DNA of 64,000 bases, taken from assembly GCA_036924085.1 (NCBI GenBank), contig JAVGWX010000007.1, positions 68,289,360 through 68,353,359 on the forward strand, read 5' to 3'. This document shows, one piece after another, positions 31,921 through 43,900 of this stretch. The first letter of the stretch is position 1; every line of letters begins with the position of its first letter. The notes beneath the pieces are model-generated. The model did no database searches. It saw only the letters and a program-made list of their open reading frames with translations, and was not told the DNA's origin. The stretch is from Ariolimax columbianus. Its lineage: Eukaryota > Mollusca > Gastropoda > Stylommatophora > Arionidae. A program made the translations under genes and the position numbers.

Positions 31921-32619
31921 ACGTGATATTTATGAGAAAGGAAGTTCATAAAATATAATTGACAAACATTTTCACGTGTCATCAGTAAACTATCCACCAT
32001 AATTAAACCATTTGATATTGAAAACAATACACAATTTAAGAGCAAGGATGGCAAAAACCTCAGGTCCTACATATTTTGTTGCAGTCAGTCAGATGCTTGG
32101 AGCAATTTGACTAGCTGCACAAAGCATTTAAATTTATTTTTTAAATCAAACAAAGCGGCTGTTCTTTCCCGCGTCGCAATAATTCCCACTATTATCTATG
32201 CGCGTTGCGTTGTGAACAGCCAATGAGACATAATTTGTAATTGGTTTGATTTTCTCCCTGTTCTGGTCAATAATTGTAAATGCATAAAATCTGTCATAAG
32301 TGAATACTATCTGGCATACGAAAACCGATTTTCTGTTGAATTGTTTTAAATTGTTGTGCTCGGAGTTACCCCTCGTCGTCGTGTATTATTCAGTCCATAG
32401 ACTGGTTCTGAAGACCTGTATCATGTCACACCAGTATCTTCGGTCCTCTGCAACTCCTCTGAGTTCGTCGTATGATGTGACAGCCTCTGGTGGTCTGAGG
32501 GATGAAAAGTAGTCATTGGTCTATCTCTGATTCGTCTGTCTTATCCGTGTTACGCAAGGGCTAACTGTACTGAACCAGCCTGTCTTGACTGTGGCCAAGT
32601 CAAGACTATCTTCAACTCA
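31921..32619. other. No recognisable feature
   Basis: AT-rich sequence followed by a stretch (32390-32600) that may be LINE 3' sequence. No motif is firm enough to name. Confidence 0.45.
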
Positions 32620-33215
32620 GGATTATTGTCTTAATCTGTATTGTTCCGGCAACTGATTCAAACGCCATTTTATTCTACTGAGCTTCTGTCCTGCGATAAT
32701 GGACTTCAAACACCATTTTATTCTACTGAGTTTCTGTCCTGCGATAATGGATTTCAAACACCATTTATCTCCCTTGTTTATAGCCTTTGTCTCTGCTCCA
32801 TAAAGCACAAAGGACCATAAATGCCTGAATAATTCTTTTACGAAGACAGATATTCGTACTTTTTTATGTTAGAATTCTCCATTTCTCTCTGAACGCTGTT
32901 TCTGCCATTGTAGTTCTTTCACTGATATCTCTCTGGCTACGGGCATCTTCTGTAATTAGCTGTCACAAATATGGAAATTGTGTGACCTGTCCAATGCTTT
33001 TTCCATCTGTGACCAGTTAGCGATTTTTGGAGGTTCTTGCAATCAGCAAAATCTTTATCTTCTTTATATTTATATCCATTTCATTCTCCTTTGCGGTTGT
33101 ATTAATTTTATTGAATAACTTCTAGAGCCCTCTCCGCCTCTTTGGCCACTGCCTGATCATCTGCGAATTTGATTGCATTCACACGTTTGCCGTTTCTAAT
33201 TATTCCCCATTGTTG
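32620..33215 (-). pseudogene. LINE reverse transcriptase remnant with FADD motif
   Basis: From the right, the minus strand reads GIIRNGKRVNAIKFADDQAV then AKEAERALEV. This is the RT catalytic block FADD with its usual downstream helix. After decayed sequence comes LYGAETKAINKGDKW, comparable to the TYGxETWTLNK motif of the thumb. Stops are frequent. A 48-bp segment is tandemly duplicated at about 32648-32760, repeating the peptide KWCLKSIIAGQKLSRI. Confidence 0.65.
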
Positions 33216-34219
33216 CAATTTGTGAAGGTTAGTTGTTACAAATCTGGCAAAGATGGCGCCGTAACTGGCTGCGAGTCTACATTTCTCTACTGTTTTGGAT
33301 CATTATGGATGCCGCCAGACCACGGATTTGCCTGGAATTCACACTAGTCGACGACTTACACTTGTGTTCACGGATACGTGGAATTGTTTTCCGTCTGGAC
33401 TTGTTATTTCGTTGTTGTTTTTTTGGTGATTTCTTCCATCCGTTTATCCTGGTCTGGACGCCGGCTGAATGGCGCTACGCTTAAACTAGTTTAAGTTATA
33501 CCTGTGTCGTATCTCACAGGTTAGTTCTGCCGGTTCCCCTTCACGAATTTGAAGTGTGAGAATTTTAGATGCTACTATGATGAACTGAATACAGCTGGGG
33601 AGAGATGCCAGACTCACTCACACGCTGAGTGTTGTCCATACGACCTCTTGTGGTTAGATGCCTTCCCACCTTTCTACCCTGCGGGTTACATGTTTACGGA
33701 AAGGCTTCGGTGGTAACCCTGAGGCAAAATCTGCATCCTATGCTATCTCCAGTCGTCTCGATGAATGTCTTGCCACTGGCAAAAGGTAGCTTAGGCTCTG
33801 TGAGTGAGGTTGACAAAAGGCGCAGTTTCTTCCTCACTTTAATCCAAATCTCCGCGCAAGTCACCCATTTCAGCGGACAAAGCAAGAGATACGACTGTCC
33901 ACACGGCTGAACAAAGAGAGTGGTCTTCATCACTTGTGATGGACAAACTATCAATATCAGTTTTTACCCGTCGCGTGTATTTATTTCCCAATATTTAGTT
34001 ACTTGACACTCAGAATGAACTAAAAAAGAAAGAAAAGTTTCAGAAGAAAACAAACAATTCGGAGAACATCAAGAAGGTGATAACTTGCTCAATGTGCACA
34101 ACTCCAAAATAACATGATTGCAACGGGACGGTTGCTGTATTTAAGAAGTGCGATGTTATATGACATGATGAAACGAAACATGGCGAGTATTTGAACCCCA
34201 ATGAAGAATTGGAAAATGT
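33216..34219. other. No recognisable gene
   Basis: Includes AAGATGGCGCCGTAACTGGC at 33249, which resembles YY1-type initiator sequences seen at some promoters and LINE 5' ends. Open frames (33233-33484, 33629-33910) match no family I know. Confidence 0.4.
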
Positions 34220-35530
34220 AAGTTGGATATGCTTACGTCAGAAGGCTCAGCAAACGATCTTTTGTTCATCGTTCTAACAATCGGCTACTATCATCAAAGC
34301 GAGCTATTCTGTTGCATTATTTATTGCAAAGTAAATTATACCCCTTTTGGGTGCAGAATTTGTGAAAGAATTACTCGAAGCGGATATAAAAGACGTTTTT
34401 CTTGATAGACGTTCAATTATTTTCAGCATAAATCCTTCGCGTTATACACTGTCTTGCTGCATTGCTGGTCTTTGAGATGAAATAGGGATAGAAGAAATGT
34501 TCAACCTTCTAAGCTTGCTTAAAACACTGCTACACGGGAAGAGTTTACCAAGCCATACAAAAGTCTGTGTCTGAAAATTGTTTGCAATTAGAGACCCTTT
34601 CTGGAATAACTACAGACGGAACACCGAATATAACACGGACAAATAAACAGAGCCGTAACTTTCCTTCGGAATAAATTGGAGGCTAAAACTTTGACAATTT
34701 GTGACATATTTATCCTATACTGTTTGATACATCAACTAAATGTATGCGATCATGTGCTGTCAATCAACCCCGTCATAGATGAGGTAATAAGAACAGTCAA
34801 CTACATTTTATCGCATGCAGTTATTAACCTCGGCAATTTAAGGATATTACGTTCCGAAAATGATGACTAAGAGGCGAGGCGGACCATGTTCAAAACGCTT
34901 TATTTAACTTAGAGAAGGAAATTGAAATATTTATGAACGAAGAAAGTGCAACTTTAAGACTTAAATTATGAAGACTGGGTGTCAGACCTATGCTTTTTTT
35001 AATAGAAAAAGCCCAACAAACAGGACGACGAAGGGAAAATATATATTAATAACCATGACTTGTAATCAGATCAAAGCACTCCTAAGGAAATTATTATTGT
35101 TTGAGAACCACGATTAGATTAACAATGCTCAAGATTTGCCTTTGTTAACCAACCTACGAAACACTGATCATGAGAATTTGTTGAAATCCGCTGATTAAAT
35201 AAACAAACTTGTACTAGAATTGAATCCTTGTTTCTCAGAACTCACAAAATATGGCAAAGTGTTTGATGTACTTTGATCTGATTCACGTTGTCGTGTCCAC
35301 TGACCCGGAAGCCCTGCATGTGGAAGTGCTTGATTTACAGTACAACATTGAATTGAAAAGTATTCACACCACTAAATTAAAAATCGACTTTTACAACACG
35401 TGTGTGACAGCTGAATAGTCTACACAATCAAGACTTCTACACAATACATCTCGACCACATTTTGATCCTAGTATGTTTTTAAAGCTTTCTTTTCAAATAT
35501 GAAATTTAATTAAAGAGAAAATGTCGACAA
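34220..35530 (+). pseudogene. hAT transposase pseudogene, GTF2IRD2-like type
   Basis: The clearest block (about 34710-34860) reads YCLIHQLNVCDHVLSINPVI then DEVIRTVNYILSHAVINL. It corresponds to the CIIHQEALCAKVL...VMDVVxKTVNFIRSxxLNHRQF segment of GTF2IRD2/ZBED-like hAT proteins. At about 35295-35410 a frame reads PEALHVEVLDLQYNIELK and KIDFYNTCVTAE, matching PEHLQMELIDLQCD...DFYK. Frameshifts and stops are numerous. It belongs to a different hAT lineage from 16456-18410. A hAT-like 3' end at 36400-36498 may belong to it. Confidence 0.65.
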
Positions 35531-35567
35531 TTATTTAACAATATTAACATTTTGAAAATCAGTTGAG

Positions 35568-35734
35568 ATGGGCAACAAGTAGTAATGGTTTTAGAACTTC
35601 CGGTATTGGATGGGCAACAACAAGAAATGGTTTTAGAACTTCCGGTATTGGATGGGCAACAACAAGTAATGGTTTTAGAACTGCCGGTATTGGATGGGCA
35701 ACAACTAGTAATGGGTACAGAACTGCTGGTATTG
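35568..35734. repeat. 42-bp tandem repeat, 4 copies
   Basis: The unit has ATGGGCAACAACAAGTAATG then GTTTTAGAACTTCCGGTATT. The last copy is the most diverged and leads without a break into a 20-bp array. Confidence 0.9.
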
Positions 35735-36075
35735 GATGTACAACTACCAGTATTAGTGTACAACTAAAAGTATTAGTGTACAACTACCAGTATTAGTGTA
35801 CAGATATCTGTATTAGTGTACAACTACCAAAATAAGTGTACAACTACCAGTATTAGTGTACAACTACCAGTATTAGTATACAACTACCAGTATTAGTGTA
35901 CAACTACCAGTATTAGTGTACAACTACCAGTATTAGTATACAACTACCAGTTTTAGTGTACAACTACCAGTATTAGTGTACAACTACCTGTATTAGTGTA
36001 AAACTATCAGTACTAGTGTACAACTACCAGTATTAGTGTACAACTACCAGTATTAGTGTACAACTACATGTATTC
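35735..36075. repeat. 20-bp minisatellite, about 17 copies
   Basis: The unit is TGTACAACTACCAGTATTAG. It resembles a shortened form of the adjacent 42-bp unit (GGGCAACAACTAGTAATGGG), suggesting a change of period within one array. Confidence 0.9.
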
Positions 36076-36399
36076 AAGTGGACAACAATAACTGACTGAT
36101 CGCAGCAACAAACAGATCGATCACTGATATCGGAATAATAAAGTGCATCAACTATGGCAATTAATTAGAAATGATTTTATTTCACTGGCTCAGTGACGTA
36201 CAAAGGGGGAGGGTGTGGTTTATTCCTTGCTGCAATTTGATTGGGGTACATTTTAGGGAAATTATATCAACATAATATGAGTTTCTATCAAAATCAGTAA
36301 ATATTATTGTTTACATATCTCCTACAAAAAGGGGGGGGGGGGAGAGAAAAAAGAAAGGGGTAGGGGGGGTTTAAAGTTAAGGCAGGAGTGGTGGAGGTG
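36076..36399. other. Unique sequence with G-rich run
   Basis: AT-rich, with G runs at about 36330-36342 and 36362-36370. No gene was recognised. Confidence 0.5.
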
Positions 36400-36498
36400 C
36401 ATTTCCTAAAGCTGCAGACCTTATGCTGCAGGTACGGCCCACGGAAGAATTACATTTTGTTAAAGTGGCCACAGTACAATTTGAGTGGGCCACCCCTG
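36400..36498 (+). mobile_element. hAT-like 3' terminal region
   Basis: The stretch CGGCCCACGGAAGAATTACA, then TTGAGTGGGCCACCCCTG, ends in the inverted form of a CAGGGGTGGCC-type hAT terminus. It could be the 3' end of the hAT pseudogene at 34220-35530, which has the same orientation. The matching 5' end was not found. Confidence 0.45.
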
Positions 36499-36716
36499 TT
36501 TTAGAGAATCCCTTTTCTGGGCCTAAAGTTCGCCACTTGCAAATATATGTTTGCTGTTGTGATTTAGAGTCTGCACGGTGTCGTTTCCCCCTTACATTTT
36601 CAAGCCTAGATCAGGGCTTCTCAAATGTGTGTCATCGGCGACCCCTTTGGATCCGACACATTTGTTCACGGCCCTTCACTCAATGTCATAAATGTGGTTG
36701 GTACTAACAGCGTATA

Positions 36717-37376
36717 TCACCATATTCATGTACCATGTCCTGTGTAGAACGTTGTTCTCATCACAGACAGCCGATATGAATCACCGTCTGCAGTTAGTCT
36801 TCCCACCTGCTTCATGTTCATGTTTAGAGTATCCTTGGTATCTTGTATCCACCTTCGCCTTGGTCGACCCATGCGTCGCCTTCCAGGTACAATGCTATCC
36901 GTGGTCATTCTTTCCAGTCCGTCATGACGTTTGACGGGGACGACAAAAATTAATTTCCGAAACGCAACATTGTTTTATGAGCCAGTTTTCTTCAAAATGC
37001 AGGTCTTCTATGGTGGTTTTGTTTGCCACTTACTTTATAAAAGGAATTTTTAGGATTCTTCTGTAGCATTTTATTTCGAACGTTCCATTTTCTTCCTTGA
37101 TATTTGTGTCATAGCCCATGTCTCCCACGCGTACATTGCCACAGGACATATGCATGTTCTCAGGATCTTCAGTTTTAGTTGCTTGTTAGTATAAAGCTAT
37201 AAATTGTGCATGTTGTTCAGCTTCTGCATTGCCATGGCCAAACGTCTTCTAATTTCATTTAAACAGTTTCCATCGTTGGATAATGTAGAGCCAAGGTATT
37301 CAAAATGTGTGACATTATCGATTCCTTCATTATTAATAGCAATCTGGGGTGGCAGTCCTGTTTTGTCAGTGGACGC
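36717..37376 (-). pseudogene. RTE-like LINE 3' fragment
   Basis: The minus strand reads [76 protein letters not shown], then MTTDSIVPGRRRMGRPRRRW and IQDTKDTLNMNMKQVGRL. These are the thumb and C-terminal motifs of an RTE-like reverse transcriptase, in correct order but with stops. It lies inside the hAT terminal inverted repeats, next to a (TA)n tract. Confidence 0.8.
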
Positions 37377-37380
37377 TGCA

Positions 37381-37653
<273 letters not shown>

Positions 37654-37717
37654 TAAATACTATACATAACAAAAAACATTTTACTGAAGGCAGACAAAGA
37701 AATGAATAAGTTGACCT

Positions 37718-37950
37718 TTATTGGAATGATTGTGATGCCTTTTTCTGACACAATAACTCCACTCGTTTGTTAATACTCGTTACTCGTGGTCTCACTGCAT
37801 TCTCGATAGCCTTAAGACTCGATCGGTGTTTCGTGTTAAGTGCCGTCAATGTTGAAAATACCGATTCGTACAAATATGTGGTAACTAATCGCAGAAGAGC
37901 TGTCATCGCTAATTCTGAAAGTTTTGGAAATTCTGCTTCATAGCCAATTC
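37718..37950 (-). pseudogene. hAT transposase C-terminal domain
   Basis: About 77 codons from [12 protein letters not shown] to the stop at 37718. The pattern PxLSExAxxxLLxxxTTYLxExxFSxLxxxxTKxRxxL matches the hAT C-terminal dimerisation region seen at 18200-18400 in the other pseudogene (TTCLWEQGLSILTNLKTKYR). Without the LINE, the frame has a TGA just upstream, so this domain alone is not a gene. Confidence 0.8.
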
Positions 37951-40177
37951 TCCTTCTTCTTTCTTCTTCTTCGTACGCAGTCAGACAGTAACCATTATTT
38001 TTTCGAAAAAAAGCGGCGGTCATCCTGAGGCTGTCGCCACTGCCATAGAGCTTGTCTTGCAGTTCCACTAGTGATGGCCACATCTGCTCTCTCTGATCCT
38101 CGTATGTCGGGCAGTTCTGCAGCAGATGTTCAGCGGTCATTTTACCAGTACCGCACGGGCATTCGTCGGTACACCCTATCTTCAATTTGTTGAATATGTG
38201 GCACCTCAGTCTATTGTGGCCAGTGCGAAGTCTGAAGACAACGACCTGCTCTCTTCGGTTCAACTGGTAATAGGCATCGTTTTTGGTGTAACCAGTATGT
38301 TCGGTTTCCCATTTGGTCATGTATCTGGCTTTGATAAGCCGTTTTGACTCTTCGTACGTCATACTAGTATCTGTTTGTGGTAGTCTTGCACCTTCTTTTG
38401 CCAGTCTGTCTGCCTCCTCGTTGCCTTGGATGTTGCAGTGTGATGGGACCCACTGTACCACTACCCTTTTTGGTGCGGACTGCTGGCACAGTTTGCAGAG
38501 TGCTGCTTTTAAGTCATTAACCTCAGTATTTTTCTGGCTTTTTAACGCTGTGACTACGGCGATAGCATCTGTAAGCAGGACTATATGGCTTTCATTTTCA
38601 CTGTGTGTCACCATTTCTTCCACTGCCGCCATCAGTGCCTCTGCCTCCGCTCTGAAATTGCTTGTGTACTTACCAGTAGCGAATGACAGTGTTATTTTTC
38701 TGCCATTTGGTAGGTTCAGGAATGCTCCTGCCCCTCCGTTCTGTGTTGTGTTTGTTACAGAACCGTCGGTGTATGCATGGGTCCAGTCCATGCTTGGGTA
38801 GCTTTTCGTTATGAAGCTTAGGGTAGTATATCTCCTTTCTTTTTCAGTCTGGCAGTTTTTGTTTGCAATACCTGGTATATTTTCTACCACCTCTGGAAAT
38901 ATTTCCTGCCTCCAGGTAGGTTTTCGTACAGTAGTGATGGGTTTTGGTGTTGTTAGTGCGTTTATGGGATCTTCGTGCATCTTTGCTGTGGCTATTTCTG
39001 CAAAGTTTCTCCGCTTTAGTTTCCCATTTCCCAAATTGTTTAGTCTCTGGTGCATTGGATGTTCGGTCAGTCTTCGGAGTTTCTCTGACTGCAGCTGGGC
39101 TCTGCAGTCTCTTCTATCGGTCATGGATTGCAGTTTTGTGATCTTTTCAAGTTCTACAATTGGCGTTGACTTCATGCCTCCTGTTATAATTCTCTTGGCT
39201 TGGTTTTGAAGTTTGTTAACTTTATCGAAGTTCGCCTTCGCTGCTGTTGTCCATGCCGCAATGCCATACTCGAGAACTGGTCTCACTCTTCCAGTGTACA
39301 GTTTCTTTAGTATGCCTTCGTCTGCTTCCCAGCTTGTGCCAGCAAGTTTCCTCATGATTGCCATTCTTTCTCTGGCTTTCATTCGGTTTCTCTCAATCTG
39401 ACTTTTCCATGTCATGCGCTGATCAAATGTGACTCCCAGATAGGTTGGGTTGTCGTTTGGCTGCAGGAATTTGCCATTTAGACTTAATTTGGTACTTTGG
39501 GGTTTTAATGAAAGCGAGAATATTGTGCATGTGGTTTTCTCCTCGTTTATTTTGACCAGCCATGAGTTCGCCCACTCTTCCAGCGATGTTAGGGCCGTCT
39601 GCATCCGATTTCTTGCTATGGTGAGATTCTTTTCAGAGGTCCACATAGCCAGATCGTCTGCAAACATTGAGCTATGGACTCTTCTTGGTATATTCTCTGT
39701 AATATCGTTTATATATACCAGGAAGAGTGTGGGTGACAGTACTCCCCCTTGGGGTACTCCCTGCTCGAGTGTCACCTTTTTGCTCATCTGCCCTTGTACT
39801 TGGACTCTGGCCGTTCTTTGTTTGAGGTAGTGGTTGATCCACTTGTACATTTTCCCACAAACATCACTTCTTCTTAGCTTGACTCTAAGTCCATCTTTCC
39901 AGACTTTGTCAAATGCCTTTTCCAGATCCACCCAAACAGCTACTGTGTGTTTTTGTGCCTGGTAGGCATCTTCTATCTCCTGGGCTATGAGGATGACGTG
40001 GTCCTCAGTGGATCTGTGCTGTCTAAAGCCGGCTTGCTGTGGAATTAGTATTCGTTTTTCTTCCAGATGCCACATCAGTCTGGTGTTTATCATCCGTTCC
40101 ATCAGCTTGCCGACACAGCTCAGTAGGCTTATGGGCCTGTATCCATTTGGATCTGTTTTGTCCCATAGCCAATTCAA
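37718..40177 (-). CDS. 5'-truncated RT/RNase H of an I-like LINE fused in frame to a hAT C-terminal domain
   Basis: An unbroken frame of 819 codons with no ATG at its beginning. Residues 6-742 are a non-LTR retrotransposon polyprotein that copies element RNA into [11 protein letters not shown] (13-20), [14 protein letters not shown] (47-60), [11 protein letters not shown] with catalytic Asp84, [10 protein letters not shown] (140-149), FADD (172-175), then RNase H (Asp471, Glu511, Asp537, His580, Asp590) and a Cys-His knuckle C673-x-C675-x8-H684-x4-C689. The endonuclease and first RT motifs are missing. Residues 743-819 ([48 protein letters not shown]) are the dimerisation domain of a ZBED-type hAT transposase. 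The junction is a (GAA)n run coding EEEERRR. Lack of stops suggests a young copy; autonomous activity is not expected. Confidence 0.85.
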   Translation of the reverse strand: MNWLWDKTDPNGYRPISLLSCVGKLMERMINTRLMWHLEEKRILIPQQAGFRQHRSTEDHVILIAQEIEDAYQAQKHTVAVWVDLEKAFDKVWKDGLRVKLRRSDVCGKMYKWINHYLKQRTARVQVQGQMSKKVTLEQGVPQGGVLSPTLFLVYINDITENIPRRVHSSMFADDLAMWTSEKNLTIARNRMQTALTSLEEWANSWLVKINEEKTTCTIFSLSLKPQSTKLSLNGKFLQPNDNPTYLGVTFDQRMTWKSQIERNRMKARERMAIMRKLAGTSWEADEGILKKLYTGRVRPVLEYGIAAWTTAAKANFDKVNKLQNQAKRIITGGMKSTPIVELEKITKLQSMTDRRDCRAQLQSEKLRRLTEHPMHQRLNNLGNGKLKRRNFAEIATAKMHEDPINALTTPKPITTVRKPTWRQEIFPEVVENIPGIANKNCQTEKERRYTTLSFITKSYPSMDWTHAYTDGSVTNTTQNGGAGAFLNLPNGRKITLSFATGKYTSNFRAEAEALMAAVEEMVTHSENESHIVLLTDAIAVVTALKSQKNTEVNDLKAALCKLCQQSAPKRVVVQWVPSHCNIQGNEEADRLAKEGARLPQTDTSMTYEESKRLIKARYMTKWETEHTGYTKNDAYYQLNRREQVVVFRLRTGHNRLRCHIFNKLKIGCTDECPCGTGKMTAEHLLQNCPTYEDQREQMWPSLVELQDKLYGSGDSLRMTAAFFRKNNGYCLTAYEEEERRRRIGYEAEFPKLSELAMTALLRLVTTYLYESVFSTLTALNTKHRSSLKAIENAVRPRVTSINKRVELLCQKKASQSFQ
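37939..40175 (-). mobile_element. I-like LINE insertion with 12-bp target-site duplication
   Basis: CATAGCCAATTC occurs at 37939-37950 and again at 40164-40175, exactly bounding the LINE (37951-40163, 2,213 bp). The sense strand is minus. The 3' end is a (GAA)n-rich tail (about 37951-37975), and the 5' end is truncated inside the RT domain, as usual for target-primed reverse transcription. Removing the insertion and one duplication joins the hAT terminal inverted repeat to the hAT C-terminal frame. Confidence 0.9.
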
Positions 40178-40213
40178 ATCAGTTTACCTAATTTGAGAAG
40201 CCCTGGCCTGGAG

Positions 40214-40930
40214 ATAATGTAACATGGGGAAGTAATAATGCTAGCATCAACGTTTGTTGATGACCGAAATTTGCTGTATTCGTTCTAAGTGAATCATTTA
40301 AGCCTAGGTTTACAGCTCGTTCCTCTTAAGGGAACCTGTATCCAATGCCCCAGCAATTTCAGTGGCGGTTTCATATCAAATATTAAACATAAAGTCGTTC
40401 CTAATTGCATACACAACCGTGTTCCTATAGCAGATATAGCCCTATGGGACGAGACGATGAATTGTTCAAGTTTTCCATGTTCCAGATCGCAGCCTTTTTG
40501 TATGTGAGGTGAACAGTTCCTTCTATGCTGCCTTGCCTTTCACTAACTGTAAGTCAGGAACCCATTTACAGCTAGGTAGACTGGAGCGTGTTCAGACCGG
40601 TGATTTAAGCCTGTTCATTTTCTGTAGTAATCGGTCTGCTTCACACATTAAAACGATGATCCTTCTTAACGCATGCGATGGAGGGGGGAAGGGGGGGGGG
40701 AAGGTGCATGTATGCGTTTAAGTGTGTATGTATACAAGGTAAAGGCAGTTCCATAGCGGGCACTGCTGTCAGGGATGAAGTGACAGCTTGTTTTTTAGAT
40801 GGGCTGGCCAGTTCCCTTTCTCGTTGACTTCCCTCACCTAACAATAAGGTACTTATTGTAATGCGCTACAACGGAAATACCATCAAGAGTAAACAATTCA
40901 AATGGGACGAGTAACTTCAAACAACAGCAG
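40214..40930. other. Mostly unique sequence; inverted SINE core
   Basis: At about 40545-40600 the inverted SINE core CCCATTTACAGCTAGGTAGA is present (minus strand CTACCTAGCTGTAAATGGG), shared with 20930, 21230 and 62985. G-rich runs lie at 40682-40702. No gene was recognised. Confidence 0.5.
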
Positions 40931-40949
40931 CAACAAGAACAATGATTCG

Positions 40950-43900
40950 CTGTATACATTCCAATCATCAAGTAAATGTGCGTGTGTCTATTGTATACAT
41001 TCCAATCATCAAGTAAATGTGCGTGTGTCTATTGTATACATTCCAATCATCAAGTAAATGTGCGTGTGTCTATTGTATACATTCCAATCATCAAGTAAAT
41101 GTGCGTGTGTCTATTGTATACATTCCAATCATCAAGTAAATGTGCGTGTGTCTATTGTATACATTCCAATCATCAAGTAAATGTGCGTGTGTCTATTGTA
41201 TACATTCCAATCATCAAGTAAATGTGCGTGTGTCTATTGTATACATTCCAATCATCAAGTAAATGTGCGTGTGTCTATTGTATACATTCCAATCATCAAG
41301 TAAATGTGCGTGTGTCTATTGTATACATTCCAATCATCAAGTAAATGTGCGTGTGTCTATTGTATACATTCCAATCATCAAGTAAATGTGCGTGTGTCTA
41401 TTGTATACATTCCAATCATCAAGTAAATGTGCGTGTGTCTATTGTATACATTCCAATCATCAAGTAAATGTGCGTGTGTCTATTGTATACATTCCAATCA
41501 TCAAGTAAATGTGCGTGTGTCTATTGTATACATTCCAATCATCAAGTAAATGTGCGTGTGTCTATTGTATACATTCCAATCATCAAGTAAATGTGCGTGT
41601 GTCTATTGTATACATTCCAATCATCAAGTAAATGTGCGTGTGTCTATTGTATACATTCCAATCATCAAGTAAATGTGCGTGTGTCTATTGTATACATTCC
41701 AATCATCAAGTAAATGTGCGTGTGTCTATTGTATACATTCCAATCATCAAGTAAATGTGCGTGTGTCTATTGTATACATTCCAATCATCAAGTAAATGTG
41801 CGTGTGTCTATTGTATACATTCCAATCATCAAGTAAATGTGCGTGTGTCTATTGTATACATTCCAATCATCAAGTAAATGTGCGTGTGTCTATTGTATAC
41901 ATTCCAATCATCAAGTAAATGTGCGTGTGTCTATTGTATACATTCCAATCATCAAGTAAATGTGCGTGTGTCTATTGTATACATTCCAATCATCAAGTAA
42001 ATGTGCGTGTGTCTATTGTAGACATTGCAATCATCAAGTAAATGTGCGTGTGTCGATTGTATACATTCCAATCATCAAGTAAATGTGCGTGTGTCTATTG
42101 TATACATTCCAATCATCAAGTAAATGTGCGTGTGTCTATTGTATACATTCCAATCATCAAGTAAATGTGCGTGTGTCTATTGTATACATTCCAATCATCA
42201 AGTAAATGTGCGTGTGTCTATTGTATACATTCCAATCATCAAGTAAATGTGCGTGTGTCTATTGTATACATTCCAATCATCAAGTAAATGTACGTGTGTC
42301 TATTGTATACATTCCAATCATCAAGTAAATGTGCGTGTGTCTATTGTATACATTCCAATCATCAAGTAAATGTGCGTGTGTCTATTGTATACATTCCAAT
42401 CATCAAGTAAATACGCGTGTGTCTATTGTATACATTCCAATCATCAAGTAAATGTGCGTGTGTCTATTGTATACATTCCAATCATCAAGTAAATGTGCGT
42501 GTGTCTATTGTATACATTCCAATCATCAAGTAAATGTGCGTGTGTCTATTGTATACATTCCAATCATCAAGTAAATGTGCGTGTGTCTATTGTATACATT
42601 CCAATCATCAAGTAAATGTGCGTGTGTCTATTGTATACATTCCAATCATCAAGTAAATGTGCGTGTGTCTATTGTATACATTCCAATCATCAAGTAAATG
42701 TGCGTGTGTCTATAGTGTACATTCCAATCATCAAGTAAATGTGCGTGTGTCTATTGTATACATTCCAATCATCAAGTAAATGTGCGTGTGTCTATTGTAA
42801 TACATTCCAATCATCAAGTAAATGTGCGTGTGTCTATTGTATACATTCCAATCATCAAGTAAATGTGCGTGTGTCTATTGTATACATTCCAATCATCAAG
42901 TAAATGTGCGTGTGTCTATTGTATACATTCCAATCATCAAGTAAATGTGCGTGTGTCTATTGTATACATTCCAATCATCAAGTAAATACGCGTGTGTCTA
43001 TTGTATACATTCCAATCATCAAGTAAATGTGCGTGTGTCTATTGTATACATTCCAATCATCAAGTAAATGTGCGTGTGTCTATTGTATACATTCCAATCA
43101 TCAAGTAAATGTGCGTGTGTCTATTGTATACATTCCAATCATCAAGTAAATGTGCGTGTGTCTATTGTATACATTCCAATCATCAAGTAAATGTGCGTGT
43201 GTCTATTGTATACATTCCAATCATCAAGTAAATGTGCGTGTGGGTCTAATTGTATACATTCCAATCATCAAGTAAATGTGCGTGTGTCTATTGTATACAT
43301 TCCAATCATCAAGTAAATGTGCGTGTGTCTATTGTATACATTCCAATCATCAAGTAAATGTACGTGTGTCTATTGTATACATTCCAATCATCAAGTAAAT
43401 GTGCGTGTGTCTATTGTATACATTCCAATCATCAAGTAAATGTGCGTGTGTCTATTGTATACATTCCAATCATCAAGTAAATACGCGTGTGTCTATTGTA
43501 TACATTCCAATCATCAAGTAAATGTGCGTGTGTCTATTGTATACATTCCAATCATCAAGTAAATGTGCGTGTGTCTAATTGTTACATTCCAATCATCAAG
43601 TAAATGTGCGTGTGTCTATTGTATACATTCCAATCATCAAGTAAATGTGCGTGTGTCTATTGTATACATTCCAATCATCAAGTAAATGTGCGTGTGTCTA
43701 TTGTATACATTCCAATCATCAAGTAAATGTGCGTGTGTCTATTGTATACATTCCAATCATCAAGTAAATGTGCGTGTGTCTATTGTATACATTCCAATCA
43801 TCAAGTAAATGTGCGTGTGTCTATTGTATACATTCCAATCATCAAGTAAATGTGCGTGTGTCTATTGTATACATTCCAATCATCAAGTAAATGTGCGTGT

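Noticed and set aside
33249..33268. YY1-like promoter motif AAGATGGCGCC
   Set aside because: One short motif without a recognisable transcript, conserved frame or LINE start downstream is not enough to call a promoter.
38126..39830. Several plus-strand open frames of 60-160 codons
   Set aside because: They are antisense shadows of the RT/RNase H frame on the minus strand.
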